This document shows positions 39,745 to 49,547 of a stretch of DNA of 64,000 nt, one piece after another. Where the stretch lies: NCBI GenBank assembly GCA_020249285.1, contig JADCFX010000009.1, positions 54,996-118,995 on the forward strand, written 5' to 3'. This stretch comes from Roseomonas sp. Lineage in GTDB: Bacteria > Pseudomonadota > Alphaproteobacteria > Acetobacterales > Acetobacteraceae. Each line of letters opens with the position of its first letter. The stretch's first letter is position 1. The notes below the pieces were generated by a model, which made no database searches, was not told where the DNA came from, and worked only from the letters and a program-made list of their open reading frames with translations. A program made the translations under genes and the position numbers.

Positions 39745-39925
39745 AAATGTTTGTGACGCTGAGTTGCAAGCGCAAAAATGCCATAAACCTGACTGAAATT
39801 ACGATTTGGTGCGCTGCACAATGGTTCGGTGTTACTTTATTGCGCGTGCGGGCAGGTGATTCCCCAAAAACCTCTTCTGGATTAGGGTGGAGCCCCCAGC
39901 GACTTAAGATCAAAGGAATAGACCC
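39745..39925 (+). promoter_or_regulatory. proS upstream region
   Basis: 181 bp without a gene, noticeably more AT-rich in its first 110 bases than the flanking genes. It should hold the proS promoter; I cannot single out a convincing -35/-10 pair. AAAGGA at 39912-39917 is the proS ribosome site. Confidence 0.4.
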
Positions 39926-41239
39926 TTGCGCCTCACTCGCGCCTTTCTGCCGACACTCAAGGAAACCCCGGCCGAGGCGCAAATCGCCTCTCACCGCCTC
40001 ATGCTGCGTGCGGGGCTGGTTCGCCAGACCTCGGCGGGCATCTATGCTTGGCTGCCCGCGGGGCTGCGCGTGCTGCGCCGCGTTGAACAGATTGTGCGCG
40101 AAGAACAGGACCGCGCCGGGGCGCATGAAATCCTGATGCCGACCATCCAGCCGGCTGAGCTGTGGCGCGAAAGCGGGCGCTATGATGATTACGGCAAGGA
40201 AATGCTCCGCATTCGCGACAGGCATGAACGCGAAATGCTCTTCGGCCCGACCAATGAGGAAATGGTCACCGATATCTTCAAGCAATTCGCCAAATCCTAT
40301 CGCGATTTGCCGCGCAACCTGTATCACATCCAGTGGAAATTCCGCGATGAAGTGCGCCCGCGTTTCGGCGTGATGCGCGGGCGGGAATTCCTGATGAAGG
40401 ATGCCTATTCCTTCGATCTAACCAAGGAAGGCGCGCAGCATTCCTATCGGCAGATGTTCCTGGCCTATCTGAGGACTTTCGCGCGCATGGGCCTGAAGGC
40501 CATTCCGATGCGCGCTGATACGGGGCCGATTGGTGGCAATCTTTCGCATGAATTCATCATCCTGGCGGAGACCGGCGAAAGCCAGGTTTTCGTGAGCCGC
40601 GATTTGCTGGAACGCGATGTGCTGGCTGAAGCGCCAGATTACGATAGCGACCTGACGGCGCAGGTGGATTTCTGGACCAGCCATTACGCCGCGACCGAAG
40701 AAATGCACGACCAAGCCGCCTGGGCCGCGCTTTCGGAAGACAAGCGCGTTTCCGCCCGCGGTATTGAAGTGGGCCATATCTTTTATTTCGGTACCAAATA
40801 CAGCGCAGCCATGGGCATGGCCGTGACGGGGCCGGATGGCAATGCCGTGATCCCAGAAATGGGCAGCTATGGGATTGGTGTGTCCCGCCTGGTGGGTGCG
40901 CTGATCGAAGCCAATCATGATGAAGCCGGCATCAAATGGCCGGATGCGGTCGCACCCTGGGCTGCGGCGATCCTGAACCTTCGCCCCGGTGATGGCGCAA
41001 CCGATACGCTATGCGAAACACTCTATGCGCGGCTGGGCGCTGAGCACGCGGTCTATGATGACCGCCCCGCGCGTGCCGGCGAGAAATTCGCCGATGCTGA
41101 CCTGATGGGCTTTCCCTGGCAGGCCATTATCGGCCCGCGCGGTGCCGCTGCCGGGCGCGTGGAACTGAAGCGCCGCATGACCGGTGAGCGAGAGGAAGTC
41201 TCGCTCGAAGATGCCATCACCCGCATCAAGGGCGGCTGA
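39926..41239 (+). CDS. proS: Prolyl-tRNA synthetase, short alphaproteobacterial type
   Basis: Class-II synthetase charging tRNA-Pro, 437 residues. Motif 2 is the [17 protein letters not shown] block and motif 3 is [14 protein letters not shown]. The C-terminal anticodon domain ends [24 protein letters not shown] sequence. The long INS editing domain of E. coli-type ProRS is absent: only about 50 residues separate the two halves of the core. Ala-tRNA-Pro clearing must then rely on a free-standing editor elsewhere in the genome. The start is TTG 39926 ([15 protein letters not shown]), with AAAGGA 8 bases upstream; there is no ATG nearby that keeps the conserved N-terminus. Confidence 0.96.
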   Translation: MRLTRAFLPTLKETPAEAQIASHRLMLRAGLVRQTSAGIYAWLPAGLRVLRRVEQIVREEQDRAGAHEILMPTIQPAELWRESGRYDDYGKEMLRIRDRHEREMLFGPTNEEMVTDIFKQFAKSYRDLPRNLYHIQWKFRDEVRPRFGVMRGREFLMKDAYSFDLTKEGAQHSYRQMFLAYLRTFARMGLKAIPMRADTGPIGGNLSHEFIILAETGESQVFVSRDLLERDVLAEAPDYDSDLTAQVDFWTSHYAATEEMHDQAAWAALSEDKRVSARGIEVGHIFYFGTKYSAAMGMAVTGPDGNAVIPEMGSYGIGVSRLVGALIEANHDEAGIKWPDAVAPWAAAILNLRPGDGATDTLCETLYARLGAEHAVYDDRPARAGEKFADADLMGFPWQAIIGPRGAAAGRVELKRRMTGEREEVSLEDAITRIKGG

Positions 41240-41245
41240 GCCAGC

Positions 41246-42493
41246 ATGTTCAACGCCTTTGAGCGTATGGTCGCCTTTCGCTATTTGCGCGCGCGGAAGG
41301 GGGAGCGCTTTGTCTCGGTGATTGCGATTTTCTCGCTGGTCGGCATCGCGCTTGGCGTTGCCACGCTGATCATTGTGATGAGCGTGATGAATGGCTTCCG
41401 CCATGAATTGCTTGGGCGCATTCTTGGGCTGAATGGGCATCTTGGTATCTATGCCGTGGGCTCATCCTTCACCGATTTTGATGATGTCGCAGCGCGTATT
41501 CGCACCGTGCCGGGCGTGGTTTCCGCGACACCGATTGTGGAAGGCCAGGTGCTGATCACTTCTGATTCAGGCGGTGCCACAGGCGGGCTTGCGCGCGGCA
41601 TCAGGCCCGAGGATTTGCGCGCGCGGTCCTTGATTGCTGATGGCATAAGGCTTGGCAGCCTTGATGCGTTCGAGGGCGAGGATGCCATTATCATTGGCCG
41701 GCGCTTGGCCTCCCGCTTGCGTGTTTCAGTTGGCGATAATGTCAGCCTGGTGTCGCCCCAAGGGCGCACAACGGTTTTCGGCACGGTGCCGCGCGTGCGC
41801 GCCTATCGCGTGGTGGCTTTGTTTGATGTCGGCATGAATGAATATGACAGCAGCTTTGTCTTCCTGCCGCTGGAAGCCGCGCAGCTTTTTTTCCAGCAAC
41901 GCGATGCCGCGACGCAGATCGAAGTTTTCGTGCAGGACCCGACCAGGCTGCGCGGCATCATGCGGCAAATCCAGGAAGCTGCCGGCAGTCGCGTAATCGT
42001 GCATTCCTGGCAGGATGCCAATTCAAGTTTCTTCAATGCGGTGCAGGTGGAACGCAATGTGATGTTCCTGATCCTGACGCTGATCATCATTGTCGCTGCC
42101 TTCAATATCGTCTCAAGCCTGATCATGTTGGTGAAGGATAAGGGGCGCGATATCGCCGTGCTGCGCACCATGGGTGCGACCAAGGGCGCGGTGATGCGGA
42201 TTTTCCTGTTGTGTGGTGCTTCCATTGGTGTGCTCGGCACCATGATCGGCTTTGTGCTCGGCTTGGTGTTTTGCCTTAATATCGAAAGCATCAGGCAGTT
42301 CCTGCAATCCCTGTCAGGCACAGAACTGTTCAGCGCAGAGGTCTATTTCCTGACGCGCCTGCCCGCGATCCTGGATTACAATGAAGTGGCGCAGGTTGTG
42401 GCGATGGGGCTTGGCCTTTCTTTGCTGGCGACGCTTTACCCTTCCTGGCGCGCTGCGCGCACGGACCCGGTGGAGATGCTGCGCAATGAATGA
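41246..42493 (+). CDS. lolC: Lipoprotein-releasing ABC transporter permease
   Basis: 415-residue inner-membrane permease of the LolCDE system that extracts mature lipoproteins for LolA. It has four transmembrane helices: one near residues 20-45 ([19 protein letters not shown]) and three C-terminal ones from about 265, flanking a large periplasmic domain. The C-terminal FtsX-type block ends [13 protein letters not shown]. Only one permease gene is present before lolD, so it is probably the homodimeric LolF-type or the LolC/E hybrid common in alphaproteobacteria. It starts at ATG 41246, 6 bp after proS. Confidence 0.93.
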   Translation: MFNAFERMVAFRYLRARKGERFVSVIAIFSLVGIALGVATLIIVMSVMNGFRHELLGRILGLNGHLGIYAVGSSFTDFDDVAARIRTVPGVVSATPIVEGQVLITSDSGGATGGLARGIRPEDLRARSLIADGIRLGSLDAFEGEDAIIIGRRLASRLRVSVGDNVSLVSPQGRTTVFGTVPRVRAYRVVALFDVGMNEYDSSFVFLPLEAAQLFFQQRDAATQIEVFVQDPTRLRGIMRQIQEAAGSRVIVHSWQDANSSFFNAVQVERNVMFLILTLIIIVAAFNIVSSLIMLVKDKGRDIAVLRTMGATKGAVMRIFLLCGASIGVLGTMIGFVLGLVFCLNIESIRQFLQSLSGTELFSAEVYFLTRLPAILDYNEVAQVVAMGLGLSLLATLYPSWRAARTDPVEMLRNE

Positions 42494-43166
42494 AGCGCCG
42501 CTCCGCCTCGCCGCCGTTGAACGCCGCTACCGCACCGAAGCGGGCGAATTGCCGGTACTGCTGGGCGCTGATCTGACCATCATGGCGGGCGAGATTGTGG
42601 CGCTGGTCGCGCCTTCCGGCACCGGCAAATCAACCTTGCTGCATCTGGCGGGCTTGCTGGAGAAGCCCGATGCGGGCGAGGTTTTCATCCAAGGCAAGCC
42701 CGCTGGTTCGCTTTCTGATGAGGCGCGCACAACAATCCGCCGGACCACCATCGGCTTTGTCTATCAATTCCATCATTTGCTGCCGGAATTCACCGCCGCC
42801 GAGAACATCATCCTGCCCCAGCTTGCCGCCGGGAAAAGCCGCGCGGCGGCAACGGAGCGTGCCAAGGATTTACTCGGCATTTTCGGCTTGCAAGCGCGGT
42901 TGGATCATCGGCCTGGCAAGCTTTCGGGCGGCGAACAGCAGCGTGTGGCCATTGCGCGCGCGCTGGCCAATCACCCGCGTTTGCTATTGGCGGATGAACC
43001 CACCGGCAATCTGGATGTTGCCACATCTGATCGTGTTTTTGCCGAACTGCTCGAACAGGTGCGCGGTCAGGGGCTGGCGGCGCTGATTGCCACGCATAAC
43101 CCCGATCTTGCGCGCCGGATGGACCGGGTGGTGACGCTGCGGGATGGGAAGATCGTCAGCGGTTAG
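42486..43166 (+). CDS. lolD: Lipoprotein-releasing ABC transporter ATPase
   Basis: 226-residue ABC ATPase of LolCDE. Walker A is [15 protein letters not shown], the Q-loop [14 protein letters not shown], the signature [15 protein letters not shown], Walker [13 protein letters not shown], and the H-loop ATHNPDLA. I start at ATG 42486, which overlaps the end of lolC by 8 bp. The 3' end overlaps the convergent HupE-like gene by 3 bp. Confidence 0.97.
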   Translation: MNEAPLRLAAVERRYRTEAGELPVLLGADLTIMAGEIVALVAPSGTGKSTLLHLAGLLEKPDAGEVFIQGKPAGSLSDEARTTIRRTTIGFVYQFHHLLPEFTAAENIILPQLAAGKSRAAATERAKDLLGIFGLQARLDHRPGKLSGGEQQRVAIARALANHPRLLLADEPTGNLDVATSDRVFAELLEQVRGQGLAALIATHNPDLARRMDRVVTLRDGKIVSG

Positions 43167-43744
43167 GCCAGGAACAGCACCACGCCCAAAGCCGCCGTGG
43201 CCGCACCACCAAAGCGCAGCGCGGCAGCATAACGCGCGCTGGCCACACCAAGCGCCACGCCAAGCCCATGCAGCAGCGCAGAGCCCGCCAGCATGCCGAA
43301 GGTGGTGGCAGTAGCGGCGCCGCCAATCTCACCACCATGCGCCAAGCCATGCACCAAGCCGGCCACAAGCACCAAAGGCAGCGCCACCGCAGTGCGGAAG
43401 GACTGCGCCATGGCGAGCATGGCGCCCAGCACAATCAAGCTGCCCGCTACCGCGGTTTCAATCACGCCAAAGCCAAGCCCGATCCCGCCAGCTAGGCCAA
43501 GCGCAATGCCGCCCGCCATGCCAGCAAGGAAGCCCAGCGGCGGCAGCCAGCCGCGCCGCCATCCAAGGGACGCCGCCCAAAGCCCAATCGCCACCATTGC
43601 CGCCACATGATCCGCACCCATCAGCGGGTGCAGGAAGCCGGCAACCAAGCCAGCCTCATGCCCGGCATGGGCCAGCGCGGGGGTCGCGCCAAGGGCAAGC
43701 GCCAGGAAGGGCAGGGCGGTCAGGGCAAGGCGGGGCAGGGACAT
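43163..43744 (-). CDS. HupE/UreJ family membrane protein (probable Ni/Co transporter)
   Basis: 193 residues. A cleavable signal ends ATPALA-HAG, then about six hydrophobic helices. The family motif is [21 protein letters not shown] (key residues His and Asp of HPLMGADH), with a second His motif [12 protein letters not shown]. HupE/UreJ proteins are secondary nickel or cobalt permeases, usually beside hydrogenase or urease genes. None are in this window, so the cargo and purpose are unknown. It starts at ATG 43744 with AGGAG upstream. It is monocistronic, convergent with lolD and divergent from dnaE. Confidence 0.85.
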   Translation of the reverse strand: MSLPRLALTALPFLALALGATPALAHAGHEAGLVAGFLHPLMGADHVAAMVAIGLWAASLGWRRGWLPPLGFLAGMAGGIALGLAGGIGLGFGVIETAVAGSLIVLGAMLAMAQSFRTAVALPLVLVAGLVHGLAHGGEIGGAATATTFGMLAGSALLHGLGVALGVASARYAAALRFGGAATAALGVVLFLA

Positions 43745-43855
43745 GAAGGGCTCCTGTAAAATTCCGAATTTCATCCTGAGCGCCCATGGGACGGCAGGCA
43801 AGGGCTTGTGGCTGTGCTAACCTTGCCCCTCACGCGATTCCGGAACGCAAGCTGC

Positions 43856-46800
43856 ATGTCATTTATTCATCTGCACACGCATTCGGCCTATTCGCTCTCG
43901 GAAGGCGCGATCAAGGTTGAAAAGCTCGCAGCACTTGCCGCCGCGGATGGCATGCCAGCGCTGGCGCTGACGGATACGGGCAATCTGTTTGGCGCTTTGG
44001 AATTCGCCGAAGCCTGCGCGAAGAAGGGCGTGCAACCTATCATGGGCTGCCAGTTGGGGCTTTCCCGCGCCAGCACGGATGCTGATCGGCCAGATGCGCT
44101 TCGCCTGCCGCCTGACCCGCTGGTGGCGCTCGCGCTCACGCCCAAGGGGCTCGATAATCTGCAACGCCTGTCATCGCTCGGCTTTTTGCGGGACGATGCC
44201 TCGGGCAAGCCAGCCATGCTGCTGGACCAACTTGCGGCGCATGCTGAGGGGTTGTTTCTGCTGACGGGCGGTACGCTTGGGCCAATTTCACGGCTGTTGC
44301 TGGAAGGGCAAAAGCCCGCCGCTGAGAAGTTGCTCGCACGGCTCAAGGAAGCCTTCCCGGATCGGTTGGCGGTGGAGCTCAACCGCCATGGGCGGAATGA
44401 GGAAGCGCGGCTGGAACCTGCCTTGCTGGCGCTTGCCCATGCCGCTCGGCTGCCGATCATCGCCGCCAATGATGTCTATTTCGCTGCGCCCGCCATGTAT
44501 GAAGCGCATGATGCGCTGCTGTGCATCGCTGAGGGCCGCACCATGGCGGAACGCGACCGCCGGCGCGTGACACCGGAGCATTGGTTCAAGCCTGCTCAGG
44601 CAATGCGCGCGCTTTTCGCGGATTTGCCCGATGCCTGCGACAATACGCTTGCCATTGCGCGCATGAGCGCGGTGATGACTGAAGCGCGCAAGCCCGAATT
44701 GCCGATCTGCCCCAAGGTGCAAGAAGGCAAGACAGAAGCCGAAACACTGCGCGCCATGGCCGAAGCCGGGCTTGAACAGCGCTTGGGCGCCATGCGCCCC
44801 GCGCCAGATGAAGCAACGCGCACGCAATATCGCGAACGCCTGGCCTATGAAATCGGCGTCATCGAGAAAATGGGTTTCCCAGGTTATTTCTTGATTGTGG
44901 CCGACTTCATCCAATGGGCGAAAGCGCAAACGCCGCCCATTCCCGTGGGGCCGGGGCGCGGTTCGGGCGCGGGTTCTGTTGCCGCCTGGGCGTTGCTGAT
45001 CACTGATTTGGACCCGATCCGCTTCGGCTTGCTGTTTGAACGCTTCTTGAACCCCGAACGCGTTTCCATGCCGGATTTCGATATTGATTTCTGCCAAGAC
45101 CGGCGCGACGAGGTGATTGCCTATGTCCGGCGCGAATATGGCGAAGATCGCGTCGCGCAAATCATCACCTTCGGCAAGCTGCAAGCCAAGGCCGCGGTGC
45201 GCGATGTGGGGCGCGTGCTTGGCATGCCTTACGGCCAGGTGGACAAGATCGCCTCACTCATCCCGAATAACCCCGCCAAGCCCGTCACGCTTTCCCAGGC
45301 GATTGAAGGCGAAGCACGTTTGCAGGAAATGCGCGATAGCGACGAACAGGTCGCGCGGCTATTGGTTATCGCGCTGCAGGTGGAAGGGCTTTATCGCAAT
45401 GCCTCCACCCACGCCGCCGGCCTGGTGATTGGGCGCAGGCCCTTGATTGAAACCGTGCCGCTCTATCGCGACCCGCGTTCGGAAATGCTCGTCACGCAAT
45501 ATTCGATGAAATACGCTGAGATGGCGAGCCTGGTGAAGTTCGACTTCCTGGGCCTCAAGACACTCACCGTCATTGAACGCGCTTTGGACATTCTGAAAGG
45601 GCAGGGGGTCACCATAGATATCGCCGCCATCCCGCTGGATGACGCGAAAACCTATGACATGCTCGGGCGCGGCGATGCTGCTGGCGTGTTCCAGTTTGAA
45701 GGCCAGGGGATGCGCGATTGCTTGCGGCAGATGCGCGCCAACCGCTTTGAGGATTTGGTGGCTGCTGTGGCGCTGTATCGCCCCGGCCCCATGGCGAATA
45801 TCCCGGCCTATTGCGCCCGCAAACATGGCGAGGCTTGGGAGCCGCCGCATGAGGCGATAAGGCATATCCTGTCTGAAACCTATGGCATCATGGTCTATCA
45901 GGAACAGGTCATGCAGATTGCGCAGGATCTGGCCGGCTATTCGCTCGGCGCCGCTGACCTGTTGCGCCGCGCCATGGGCAAGAAAATCCGCAGCGAAATG
46001 GAAGCGCAGCGCAAGATTTTCTGTGATGGCGCGGAAGCGCGCGGCATTGAAGCCGCCAAGGCCGCCGAGATTTTCGACCTCATGGAACGCTTCGCCGATT
46101 ACGGCTTCAACAAATCCCACGCGGCGGCCTATGCGCTGGTGAGCTACCAAACGGCGTGGTTAAAGGCCAATCACACCGTGGCCTTTCTGGCCGCTTCCAT
46201 GACACTTGATCTTTCCAATACGGATAAGCTCGCTGGCCATATGCAGGAAGCGGCGCGGCTCGGCATTGCCGTGCTGCCGCCCGATATCAATCGCAGCGGC
46301 GCTGATTTCCGCGTGGAAGCGCGGGATGATGGCAAGCAGGCCATTCGCTTCGCCCTTGCCGCCGTGAAGCGCGTTGGCGAAAGCGCGATGCGTGATCTGG
46401 TGGCGGCGCGCGATAAGGGCGGCGATTTCGCGTCCCTCGCGGATTTCGCCGCGCGGGTGGACCCCAAGCTGCTCAACAAAATGCAGATCGAAAACCTGGC
46501 CCGCGCCGGCGGCTTTGAATGCCTGGATGGCAACCGCGCCCGCGTCATGGCCGGTGCCGAGACCATCCTGCGCCGCGCCCAAGCGAGTGCCGAGGAACGT
46601 TCCAGCGGCCAGATCGGGCTTTTTGGTGCTGAGCCCGGCAAGGCGGAAGCGCTGCGCCTGCCGGATGTGGCGGATTGGCAGCCTTTGGATCGGCTGTCCC
46701 AGGAAGCGGAGTCGATTGGCTTTCACCTTTCTGCCCATCCGCTTGATGCCTATCGCCAGGCGCTAAAGCGCATTGGCGTGGTGCCGTCTTCCGCCATTGC

Positions 46801-47305
46801 GGACCGCGCGAGCCGCGGCGGTGGCCGCGTCAAGCTGGCTGGCACGGTGGTGAATGCCAAGGAACGCACGACCAAGACCGGCAGCCGCATGGCCTGGGTT
46901 CGGGTTTCGGACACCCATGGCAGTTTTGAAGTGACCTGCTTTTCCGAGGTGCTGAACCGCAGCCGGGATTTGCTGGCCGAAGGCAGCGCCATTCTGGTGA
47001 CGGCGGATTTGCGCCAGGAAGGCGAAGCCTTGCGGCTGACCGCGACCGAGGTCGAAAGCCTGGACAAGGTCGCCGCCAATGCCGGCGGTGGGATCAAGCT
47101 ATGGCTGGAAGCAACGGCAACACTAGACCCGATCCGCGCCTTGCTGACGCGCGAAGGCCGCGGGCGTGGCCGGGTGATCCTGGTGCCGCGCCTTGGCGCC
47201 GAACAGGAAGTGGAAATTGCGCTGCCGGGCGGCTTCAATGTCGGCCCAAGATTGATGCAGGCGATGCGCGTGGTGCCTGGCGTGGCGCAGGTTGAGGAGT
47301 TCTAG
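43856..47305 (+). CDS. dnaE: DNA polymerase III subunit alpha
   Basis: 1149-residue replicative polymerase. The N-terminal PHP domain begins FIHLHTHSAYSLSEGAIK. The polymerase active site has GPGRGSGAGSVAAWAL and the Asp pair in MPDFDIDFCQDRRDEV, with the third Asp downstream near FDFLGLKTLTV. The helix-hairpin-helix lies about 800-900, and the OB fold from about 990 (VKLAGTVVNAKERTTKTGSRM, first 20 quoted only as VKLAGTVVNAKER). I start at ATG 43856 (MSFIHLH); an earlier ATG at 43808 adds 16 residues not expected in DnaE. The ribosome site is weak (GGAACG). Confidence 0.97.
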   Translation: MSFIHLHTHSAYSLSEGAIKVEKLAALAAADGMPALALTDTGNLFGALEFAEACAKKGVQPIMGCQLGLSRASTDADRPDALRLPPDPLVALALTPKGLDNLQRLSSLGFLRDDASGKPAMLLDQLAAHAEGLFLLTGGTLGPISRLLLEGQKPAAEKLLARLKEAFPDRLAVELNRHGRNEEARLEPALLALAHAARLPIIAANDVYFAAPAMYEAHDALLCIAEGRTMAERDRRRVTPEHWFKPAQAMRALFADLPDACDNTLAIARMSAVMTEARKPELPICPKVQEGKTEAETLRAMAEAGLEQRLGAMRPAPDEATRTQYRERLAYEIGVIEKMGFPGYFLIVADFIQWAKAQTPPIPVGPGRGSGAGSVAAWALLITDLDPIRFGLLFERFLNPERVSMPDFDIDFCQDRRDEVIAYVRREYGEDRVAQIITFGKLQAKAAVRDVGRVLGMPYGQVDKIASLIPNNPAKPVTLSQAIEGEARLQEMRDSDEQVARLLVIALQVEGLYRNASTHAAGLVIGRRPLIETVPLYRDPRSEMLVTQYSMKYAEMASLVKFDFLGLKTLTVIERALDILKGQGVTIDIAAIPLDDAKTYDMLGRGDAAGVFQFEGQGMRDCLRQMRANRFEDLVAAVALYRPGPMANIPAYCARKHGEAWEPPHEAIRHILSETYGIMVYQEQVMQIAQDLAGYSLGAADLLRRAMGKKIRSEMEAQRKIFCDGAEARGIEAAKAAEIFDLMERFADYGFNKSHAAAYALVSYQTAWLKANHTVAFLAASMTLDLSNTDKLAGHMQEAARLGIAVLPPDINRSGADFRVEARDDGKQAIRFALAAVKRVGESAMRDLVAARDKGGDFASLADFAARVDPKLLNKMQIENLARAGGFECLDGNRARVMAGAETILRRAQASAEERSSGQIGLFGAEPGKAEALRLPDVADWQPLDRLSQEAESIGFHLSAHPLDAYRQALKRIGVVPSSAIADRASRGGGRVKLAGTVVNAKERTTKTGSRMAWVRVSDTHGSFEVTCFSEVLNRSRDLLAEGSAILVTADLRQEGEALRLTATEVESLDKVAANAGGGIKLWLEATATLDPIRALLTREGRGRGRVILVPRLGAEQEVEIALPGGFNVGPRLMQAMRVVPGVAQVEEF

Positions 47306-47358
47306 CGCCTAACCGAGTGTGGTTTAATTTTACATAATATACCTTATGCGGGAAATAC

Positions 47359-48174
47359 ATGACCCAAACCCTAAAGCAAAATTCACCTGAAACCGCGCTG
47401 CACGCCCTGCTCGCCATCATGGCCAAGCTGCGCGACCCGAATGGCGGCTGCCCCTGGGATTTGGTGCAGGATTTCGCCTCCATCGCGCCTTATACGATTG
47501 AGGAAGGCTATGAGGTCGCGGATGCCATCGCCGCGAATGACCCGGACAAGCTGTTGGATGAATTGGGCGATCTTCTGTTCCAGGTGGTCCATCACGCGCA
47601 AATGGCGGCTGAGCGCGGGTGGTTCGGCTTTGCCGAGGTCGCACAATCCATATCTGACAAGATGATCCGCCGCCATCCTCATGTTTTTGGTGAGGCCGCT
47701 GCGCGCGATGCCGAAGCCCAAACCAGCGCCTGGGAATCACAAAAGGCCGCCGAACGCGCCGCCCGGGCGGAAAGCGGCGTGCTGGCGGGAATCCCCGATG
47801 GCCTCCCTGCCCTAACCCGCGCCACCAAGCTGACGCGCCGCGCCGCGCGGGTTGGCTTTGATTGGCCCGATGCCGGTGCGGTGCTGGATAAGCTGGAAGA
47901 AGAAGCGGATGAACTCCGCGCCGAGCTGCAAGGCACTGATAAAGCAAGACTTCAGGATGAGGTCGGCGATCTGCTTTTCGTCCTGGCCAATCTGGCGCGC
48001 AAGCTGGATTTGGACCCGGAAGCGGCCTTGCGCCATGCCAATCAGAAATTCACGCTCCGCTTTGGGTATATTGAAGAACAGGCTGATAATGCAGGAAAAA
48101 GTCTGAATGTTATGAGCTTGGAGGAGATGGAAGCGCTTTGGCAACAAGCTAAGAAACGCCAAACAAATATATGA
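47359..48174 (+). CDS. mazG: Nucleoside triphosphate pyrophosphohydrolase MazG
   Basis: 271-residue two-domain MazG hydrolysing (d)NTPs to NMP and PPi. The first repeat has CPWDLVQDFASIAPYTIEEG and DELGDLLFQVVHHA (EExxE/ExxD metal sites). The second has EEEADELRAEL and DEVGDLLFVLANLA. Roles are house-cleaning of non-canonical nucleotides and modulation of ppGpp in E. coli. It starts at ATG 47359. The 53-bp gap after dnaE is very AT-rich and probably holds its promoter. In many alphaproteobacteria mazG follows hflX on the same strand; here it is convergent with the greB end of that block. Confidence 0.95.
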   Translation: MTQTLKQNSPETALHALLAIMAKLRDPNGGCPWDLVQDFASIAPYTIEEGYEVADAIAANDPDKLLDELGDLLFQVVHHAQMAAERGWFGFAEVAQSISDKMIRRHPHVFGEAAARDAEAQTSAWESQKAAERAARAESGVLAGIPDGLPALTRATKLTRRAARVGFDWPDAGAVLDKLEEEADELRAELQGTDKARLQDEVGDLLFVLANLARKLDLDPEAALRHANQKFTLRFGYIEEQADNAGKSLNVMSLEEMEALWQQAKKRQTNI

Positions 48175-48186
48175 TTCTAAAAGATA

Positions 48187-48720
48187 TTATTCTGCCGGAT
48201 AGCTGATCCCCACCACCTCAATCTCCTCCAACCCCGCCGGCGTGCGCAAGCGCCGCATATCGCCGACCCGAGCCCCCAGCAGCGCACGCGCCACCGGCGC
48301 CACCCAGGAAATCCGCCCTGCCTCGGCCTCAGCCTCATCCACGCCAACAATGGTGATCGTGACTTCGGCGTCATCGGAAGCCCGGGCATAGGTCACGCTG
48401 GCGCCGAAAAACACCTGGTCGCGCCGCGTCTGCTGCGCTGGGTCTACCACCTGCACTTTTTCAAGCCGCTTGGTCAGGAAGCGCACGCGCCGGTCAATCT
48501 CGCGCAGCCGACGCTTGCCATATTGATAATCTGCATTCTCGGACCGATCCCCGAGCGCCGCCGCCCAGGACACAATATCCACCACCTTCGGGCGTTCTTC
48601 TTCCCACAGGCGCTTCACCTCGGCACGCAAGGCAGTGGCGCCGGCGGGGGTCATGTAGAATGGCGTGCCGGGGGGCAGGACGGGCGGGCCGGCCTCCTCA
48701 TCCTCATCGGCGCCACTCAT
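48187..48720 (-). CDS. greB: Transcript cleavage factor GreB-like
   Basis: 177 residues. An acidic leader, GADEDEEAG, is followed by the GreA/GreB coiled-coil (TPAGATALRAEVKRLWEEER) with the tip acidic pair in LGDRSENADYQYGKRRL, and a C-terminal FKBP-like domain from about 105. GreB rather than GreA is inferred from YQYGKRRLREIDRRVRFL. It rescues backtracked RNA polymerase. It starts at ATG 48720, overlapping the upstream phosphatase gene (ATGA), so translation is coupled. It is the last gene of the dusB-to-greB block. Confidence 0.9.
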   Translation of the reverse strand: MSGADEDEEAGPPVLPPGTPFYMTPAGATALRAEVKRLWEEERPKVVDIVSWAAALGDRSENADYQYGKRRLREIDRRVRFLTKRLEKVQVVDPAQQTRRDQVFFGASVTYARASDDAEVTITIVGVDEAEAEAGRISWVAPVARALLGARVGDMRRLRTPAGLEEIEVVGISYPAE

Positions 48721-49547
48721 GGGGTGAAAAGCGCCTCCTGAGCGGCTTCCCAACTGGCGCGGTCTGGGGCGCAGATCAGCCCGCCACTGGTCAGATGCGG
48801 GCCGTAATCGCTGCCATCAAAGCGCGCGGAATGGCCGCCAGCTTCCCGGTGCAACAGCCAGCCCGGCGCATGATCCCAGGGCATCAGCTTGTTATAGACC
48901 AGCAAATGCGCATGCCCGCCGGCGGCCAGCCGATATTCATGCGCAGAGCAACGAAAGGAGACAGTCGCGGCCAGCCTCGGCAGCCGGCTGGTCACGCGGG
49001 TCTTCAGGGGCTCCGGCATATAGCCCCAGGAAATGGCGGCCACCATATCGCCCGGCGCGGCGGGCGCGGCCACGCGCAAATCAGCAAAGCGGCGCCCTTC
49101 CCCATCGGCAAGCCAAGCCCCCTGCCCGCGCAGCGCTATCGCCGTATCATCACCCAGCGGGTCATGGATCCAGGCGCCTACGATCTCGCCCCGCCTGATC
49201 GCTGCTGCCATGCAGCCAAATAGCGGCACGCCGGCGGCGAAATTCGCTGTGCCATCCACCGGGTCCACCACAAAGGCAAGCTCCGCATCCGCCAGTCGGC
49301 TGAGTAAGCTTGGGTCAGCCGCGGTCGCTTCCTCCCCTACCACGACACAGCCGGGGAAAAGCTTTTCAAGCCCGGCGGTGATCAGTCGCTCGGCGGCCTC
49401 ATCCGCATCGGTCACCAGATCAAGCGGGCCGGTTTTGCTCCGCACTGCATCGGCACCCAAGCGCCGGAAGCGCGGCAGGATTTCCGCCCGCGAGGCCTCA
49501 CGCAACAGCAACGCCAGATCGGCGGCTTGCGAGGCTGAGATGCTCAT
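48717..49547 (-). CDS. Inositol monophosphatase family protein
   Basis: 276-residue FIG-superfamily phosphatase. Metal motifs are VGEEATAADP (Glu pair), VDPVDGTANFAAG (DPxDGTxN) and a C-terminal WDHAPGWLLHREAGGHS (WDxAAG-type). The family includes inositol-1-phosphatase, HisN histidinol phosphatase and CysQ; specificity cannot be fixed, though the linkage to hflX/greB gives no hint of histidine or sulfur metabolism. It starts at ATG 49547, overlapping the hflX stop by 4 bp. Confidence 0.9.
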   Translation of the reverse strand: MSISASQAADLALLLREASRAEILPRFRRLGADAVRSKTGPLDLVTDADEAAERLITAGLEKLFPGCVVVGEEATAADPSLLSRLADAELAFVVDPVDGTANFAAGVPLFGCMAAAIRRGEIVGAWIHDPLGDDTAIALRGQGAWLADGEGRRFADLRVAAPAAPGDMVAAISWGYMPEPLKTRVTSRLPRLAATVSFRCSAHEYRLAAGGHAHLLVYNKLMPWDHAPGWLLHREAGGHSARFDGSDYGPHLTSGGLICAPDRASWEAAQEALFTP

